Notes under the pieces: model-generated | Told to the model about the DNA's origin: nothing | The model's input: the letters and a program-made list of their open reading frames with translations, nothing else | Databases searched by the model: none | Part shown: piece after piece, positions 61,205 to 64,000 of the stretch | Numbering within the stretch: the first letter of the stretch is position 1 | Layout of the letters: every line of letters begins with the position of its first letter | Position numbers and translations under genes: made by a program | Assembly: GCF_035590735.1 (NCBI RefSeq) | Contig: NZ_CP141595.1 | Coordinates: 1,831,001-1,895,000, forward strand | Length of the DNA stretch: 64,000 nt | Source: Rossellomorea aquimaris | GTDB lineage: Bacteria; Bacillota; Bacilli; Bacillales; Bacillaceae_B | Direction: 5' to 3'

Positions 61205-61867
61205 ATGAAATACAAAAGTGTATTTGATATTATCGGTCCTGTTATGATTGGTCCATCAAGCTCCCATACAGCTGGTGCTGCCAGAATAGGAAGGGTGGCC
61301 AGAAACCTGTTTCGCAGGGAACCGAAATGGGCGACGATATCCTTTTATGGATCATTTGCAAAAACGTACAAGGGACATGGAACAGACGTAGCCATTGTAG
61401 GTGGAATCCTTGATTATGATACATATGATGAACGAATTATCGAATCAATCAATGTAGCAAAGCAAAAAGGAATAAAGGTAAAGTTTCAAGAGGAAGATGC
61501 CATCACGGATCATCCGAATACGGCTCGTATCCGGATGGGAGATGATAAAGGAGAAATCGAATTAGTGGGTATCTCCATCGGTGGAGGTAAAGTCGAAATT
61601 ATCGAACTTAATGGATTTGAGCTCAAATTGTCAGGTCATCATCCTGCTATACTGGTCGTTCATGACGACCGATTTGGGGCGATTGCATCTGTCTCCAATG
61701 TCATTGCCAAACATCAATTGAACATCGGACATATGGATGTTTCGCGTAAAGAAAAGGGTCAGATGGCATTGATGACAATTGAAGTAGATCAGCCAATTGA
61801 TGAAGCTGTCATCAATGAGTTAACGTCACTGCCCAATATTACTCAAGTTACCCGGATTTCCGATTAA
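61205..61867 (+). CDS. sdaAB: L-serine dehydratase, iron-sulfur-dependent, beta subunit
   Basis: With SdaAA deaminates serine to pyruvate. The N-terminal part has FDIIGPVMIGPSSSHTAGA and GHGTD; the C-terminal ACT-like domain (LVVHDDRFGAIASVSNVIAKHQLNIGHMDVSRK) is regulatory. It has 220 residues. Together with the next gene it forms the two-subunit enzyme typical of Firmicutes. Confidence 0.95.
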   Translation: MKYKSVFDIIGPVMIGPSSSHTAGAARIGRVARNLFRREPKWATISFYGSFAKTYKGHGTDVAIVGGILDYDTYDERIIESINVAKQKGIKVKFQEEDAITDHPNTARIRMGDDKGEIELVGISIGGGKVEIIELNGFELKLSGHHPAILVVHDDRFGAIASVSNVIAKHQLNIGHMDVSRKEKGQMALMTIEVDQPIDEAVINELTSLPNITQVTRISD

Positions 61868-61916
61868 TCAATTACTATAATGATAGCGTTTACATTCATG
61901 CGAGGAGGTCATTTTA

Positions 61917-62810
61917 ATGTTTCGAAATGTAGCAGAGTTAGTTGAACTTGCTGAAAGTCAAAATAAGAAAATTTCTGATATTATGATCGAACAGGAAATA
62001 GAATTTACAGGGAAAACCTTTGAAGAAGTATACAGCCAAATGGAGAGAAACCTTGAAGTGATGGAACAGGCTGTAGCCAGAGGGCTGGAAGGTGTGAAAT
62101 CACATTCAGGTTTGACAGGCGGGGATGCTGTGCTTTTACAAAAGTATATTGAAAAAGGCAACTCACTTTGTGGGGACACCATCCTGGATGCAGTAAGTAA
62201 AGCAGTAGCAACCAATGAAGTGAATGCTGCAATGGGGACGATTTGTGCGACGCCAACTGCAGGGTCTGCAGGAGTTGTTCCTGGAACATTGTTCGCTGTT
62301 AAAAATAAGTTGAATCCTACAAAAGATGAAATGATCCGCTTCTTATTTGCGTCTGGAGCGTTTGGGTTTGTTGTAGCGAATAACGCTTCCATCTCAGGTG
62401 CAGCGGGCGGATGTCAGGCTGAGGTTGGATCTGCCAGTGGAATGGCTGCAGCAGCGATTGTTGAAATGGCAGGAGGAACACCCAGTCAATCCGCTGAGGC
62501 CATGGCGATCACCTTAAAAAATATGTTAGGACTTGTGTGTGACCCGGTTGCGGGACTCGTAGAGGTACCCTGTGTGAAGCGGAATGCAATGGGAGCGGCC
62601 AATGCGATGGTTGCAGCGGATATGGCACTTGCAGGCATAACAAGTCGTATTCCATGTGATGAAGTGATTGACGCCATGTACAAAATCGGTCAAACAATGC
62701 CGGTGGCTCTCCGTGAAACGGCTCAAGGTGGATTGGCTGCCACCCCTACAGGCAGGGAGCTTGAAGCGAAAATCTTTGGGGTTTCCCTGAATAAACGTGA
62801 AGACTCATAA
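61917..62810 (+). CDS. sdaAA: L-serine dehydratase, iron-sulfur-dependent, alpha subunit
   Basis: Catalytic [4Fe-4S] subunit. It has SHSGLTGGDA, the glycine-rich ATPTAGSAGVVPG, a serine-site SISGAAGGCQAEVGSASGMAAA, and cysteines in GGCQ, LVCDPV and EVPCVKRNA suited to hold the cluster. It has 297 residues. GAGGAGG precedes the ATG. It overlaps the recG start by 14 bases. Confidence 0.95.
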   Translation: MFRNVAELVELAESQNKKISDIMIEQEIEFTGKTFEEVYSQMERNLEVMEQAVARGLEGVKSHSGLTGGDAVLLQKYIEKGNSLCGDTILDAVSKAVATNEVNAAMGTICATPTAGSAGVVPGTLFAVKNKLNPTKDEMIRFLFASGAFGFVVANNASISGAAGGCQAEVGSASGMAAAAIVEMAGGTPSQSAEAMAITLKNMLGLVCDPVAGLVEVPCVKRNAMGAANAMVAADMALAGITSRIPCDEVIDAMYKIGQTMPVALRETAQGGLAATPTGRELEAKIFGVSLNKREDS

Positions 62811-64000
62811 TGAAGGACTAACGATCCAGGACATCAAGGGGATTGGTGAAGAAACAGCTGTACAGCTGAATGCAATGGGGATTTATTCTGTTCTGGATTT
62901 GTTAGAATACCTGCCTTACAGGTACGAGGATTACAGGCTTCGAGACTTGGAGGAAGTCGCCCATGATGAGCGTGTCACAGTGGAAGGGAAGGTCCATTCA
63001 GAACCTGCATTAGTGTATTATGGGAGAAAAAAATCCCGTTTAACCCTGCGAATATTGGTTGGAAGAAATTTAGTGCAGGCTGTATTTTTTAATCAGCCGT
63101 ATTTAAAGAAGAAAATAAACCTTCACGATACGGTGACGGTGACAGGGAAATGGGATAAGAACAGGCAAATCATAACGGTTCAGTATTTTCAGTCGGGACC
63201 CCACGGGAAACAGGGGGACTTTGAACCTGTTTATTCTTTAAAAGGTTCTATTAAAAACAACACACTTAGAAAATTTATTAAAAAGGCTTATCAGGACTAC
63301 AGTCATTTGTTGACCGAGAACCTGCCTCATCATCTAATGGAGAAATATAAGCTGGCAAGTCGAAATGATGCTCTTTATCATCTTCATTTTCCGGATTCCA
63401 CTGAAGACATGAAGCAGGCCAGAAGACGATTTGTGTATGAAGAGTTCTTGTTGTTTCAATTGAAAATGCAGGCGCTTAGAAAATTTGAAAGAGAACATTC
63501 GTCTGGCGTGCAGCAGCATTATGATTTAGATAAGGTCAAAGCTTTTATTGACTCTTTGCCGTTTCCTTTAACTGATGCACAAAAGCGAGTGGTAAACGAA
63601 ATTTCAGCAGATATGAAGTCCCCTTATCGCATGAACCGCCTTTTACAGGGTGACGTTGGTTCCGGGAAGACTGTCGTATCGGCAATTGCATTATACTCCA
63701 GTGTAACCGCAGGATATCAAGGGGCTTTAATGGTTCCTACAGAAATTCTGGCAGAGCAGCACGCAAACTCTCTGAGTGAATTGTTGGAACCTGTGGGCCT
63801 TTCGGTTGCCCTGTTAACAAGTTCGGTAAAAGGAAAAAGAAGACGGCTTCTATTAGAAAAATTAAAAGACGGAGAAATTGATATTCTTATAGGAACACAT
63901 GCACTTATTCAGGAGGATGTTCAATTTAAGCATCTAGGACTCGTCGTAACCGATGAACAGCATCGCTTTGGGGTGAATCAAAGACGTGTACTCAGGGAAA
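62797..64000 (+). CDS. recG: ATP-dependent DNA helicase RecG, N-terminal part (partial at right edge)
   Basis: Branch-migration helicase of replication-fork repair. The frame is open to the window end (401 codons). The N-terminal wedge domain has IKGIGEETAVQLNAMGIYSVLDLLEYLPYRYEDY and HDERVTVEGKVHSEP; the helicase core begins with QGDVGSGKT (Walker A, near residue 285) and TDEQHRFG (motif II). The start is the GTG at 62797, inside the sdaAA end. It gives VKTHNEGLTIQDIKGIG, which aligns with the B. subtilis start MKQH..., but its ribosome site is weak. Confidence 0.93.
   Translation, partial: MKTHNEGLTIQDIKGIGEETAVQLNAMGIYSVLDLLEYLPYRYEDYRLRDLEEVAHDERVTVEGKVHSEPALVYYGRKKSRLTLRILVGRNLVQAVFFNQPYLKKKINLHDTVTVTGKWDKNRQIITVQYFQSGPHGKQGDFEPVYSLKGSIKNNTLRKFIKKAYQDYSHLLTENLPHHLMEKYKLASRNDALYHLHFPDSTEDMKQARRRFVYEEFLLFQLKMQALRKFEREHSSGVQQHYDLDKVKAFIDSLPFPLTDAQKRVVNEISADMKSPYRMNRLLQGDVGSGKTVVSAIALYSSVTAGYQGALMVPTEILAEQHANSLSELLEPVGLSVALLTSSVKGKRRRLLLEKLKDGEIDILIGTHALIQEDVQFKHLGLVVTDEQHRFGVNQRRVLRE

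Overview
The window is one continuous stretch of a low-GC, endospore-forming Bacillaceae chromosome. The evidence is the gene order of the division/cell-wall (dcw) cluster running into spoIIGA-sigE-sigG, the ylm genes, divIVA, ileS, the pyr operon and the ylo genes up to recG. This is the order known from Bacillus subtilis, with protein lengths within a few residues of that reference. MurE carries the DNPR motif of meso-diaminopimelate-adding enzymes. The species is not B. subtilis: genes are missing from the expected order (murG, murB, rlmN, bpr/bpf, ylmA, the cysH cluster), and a multi-copy intergenic repeat occurs that I do not associate with that species. No phage, insertion sequence, CRISPR array, tRNA or rRNA gene is visible.

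Layout. 1-14200: 3' end of pbpB, then spoVD, murE, a 136-residue stand-alone MurF-N-domain-like gene exactly where murF sits in the ancestral dcw cluster, mraY, murD, spoVE, a 622-bp gap where murG-murB would be, divIB, two DUF881 genes, sbp, ftsA and ftsZ. 14201-17880: the sporulation sigma cassette spoIIGA-sigE-sigG, flanked by two arrays of a structured repeat. 17884-21924: ylmC, ylmD, ylmE, sepF, ylmG, ylmH, divIVA. 21925-25503: T-box leader and ileS, then a DksA/TraR-like gene. 25612-38846: lspA, an RluD-type pseudouridine synthase gene, and the full UMP operon pyrR-P-B-C-AA-AB-K-D-F-E with a strong promoter and three PyrR attenuators. 38957-40660: rqcH, the only clear minus-strand gene. 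40872-62810: the Ca2+ ATPase, yicC-like gene, remA, gmk, rpoZ, coaBC, priA, def, fmt, rsmB, prpC-prkC, rsgA, rpe, thiN, spoVM, a third repeat array, rpmB, yloU, fakA, sdaAB and sdaAA. recG runs off the right edge.

How they work together: the first third makes and organises septal and spore peptidoglycan (SpoVD/SpoVE, Mur enzymes, FtsA/FtsZ/SepF/DivIB/DivIVA) and links it to mother-cell and forespore transcription (SpoIIGA cleaves pro-sigma-E; sigma-G follows). The middle is feedback-controlled pyrimidine synthesis. The last third covers nucleotide, CoA and translation housekeeping, the PASTA kinase/phosphatase pair that senses cell wall, ribosome assembly and rescue factors, and serine catabolism.

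Most worth a second look: the MurF-N-like orphan; a modular repeat whose helices vary in sequence but stay complementary; a four-codon mini-ORF coupled to the Ca2+ ATPase start; the relocation or loss of murG/murB and rlmN; and two long intergenic hairpins. All family assignments come from reading the proteins against remembered family features; no database search was run.
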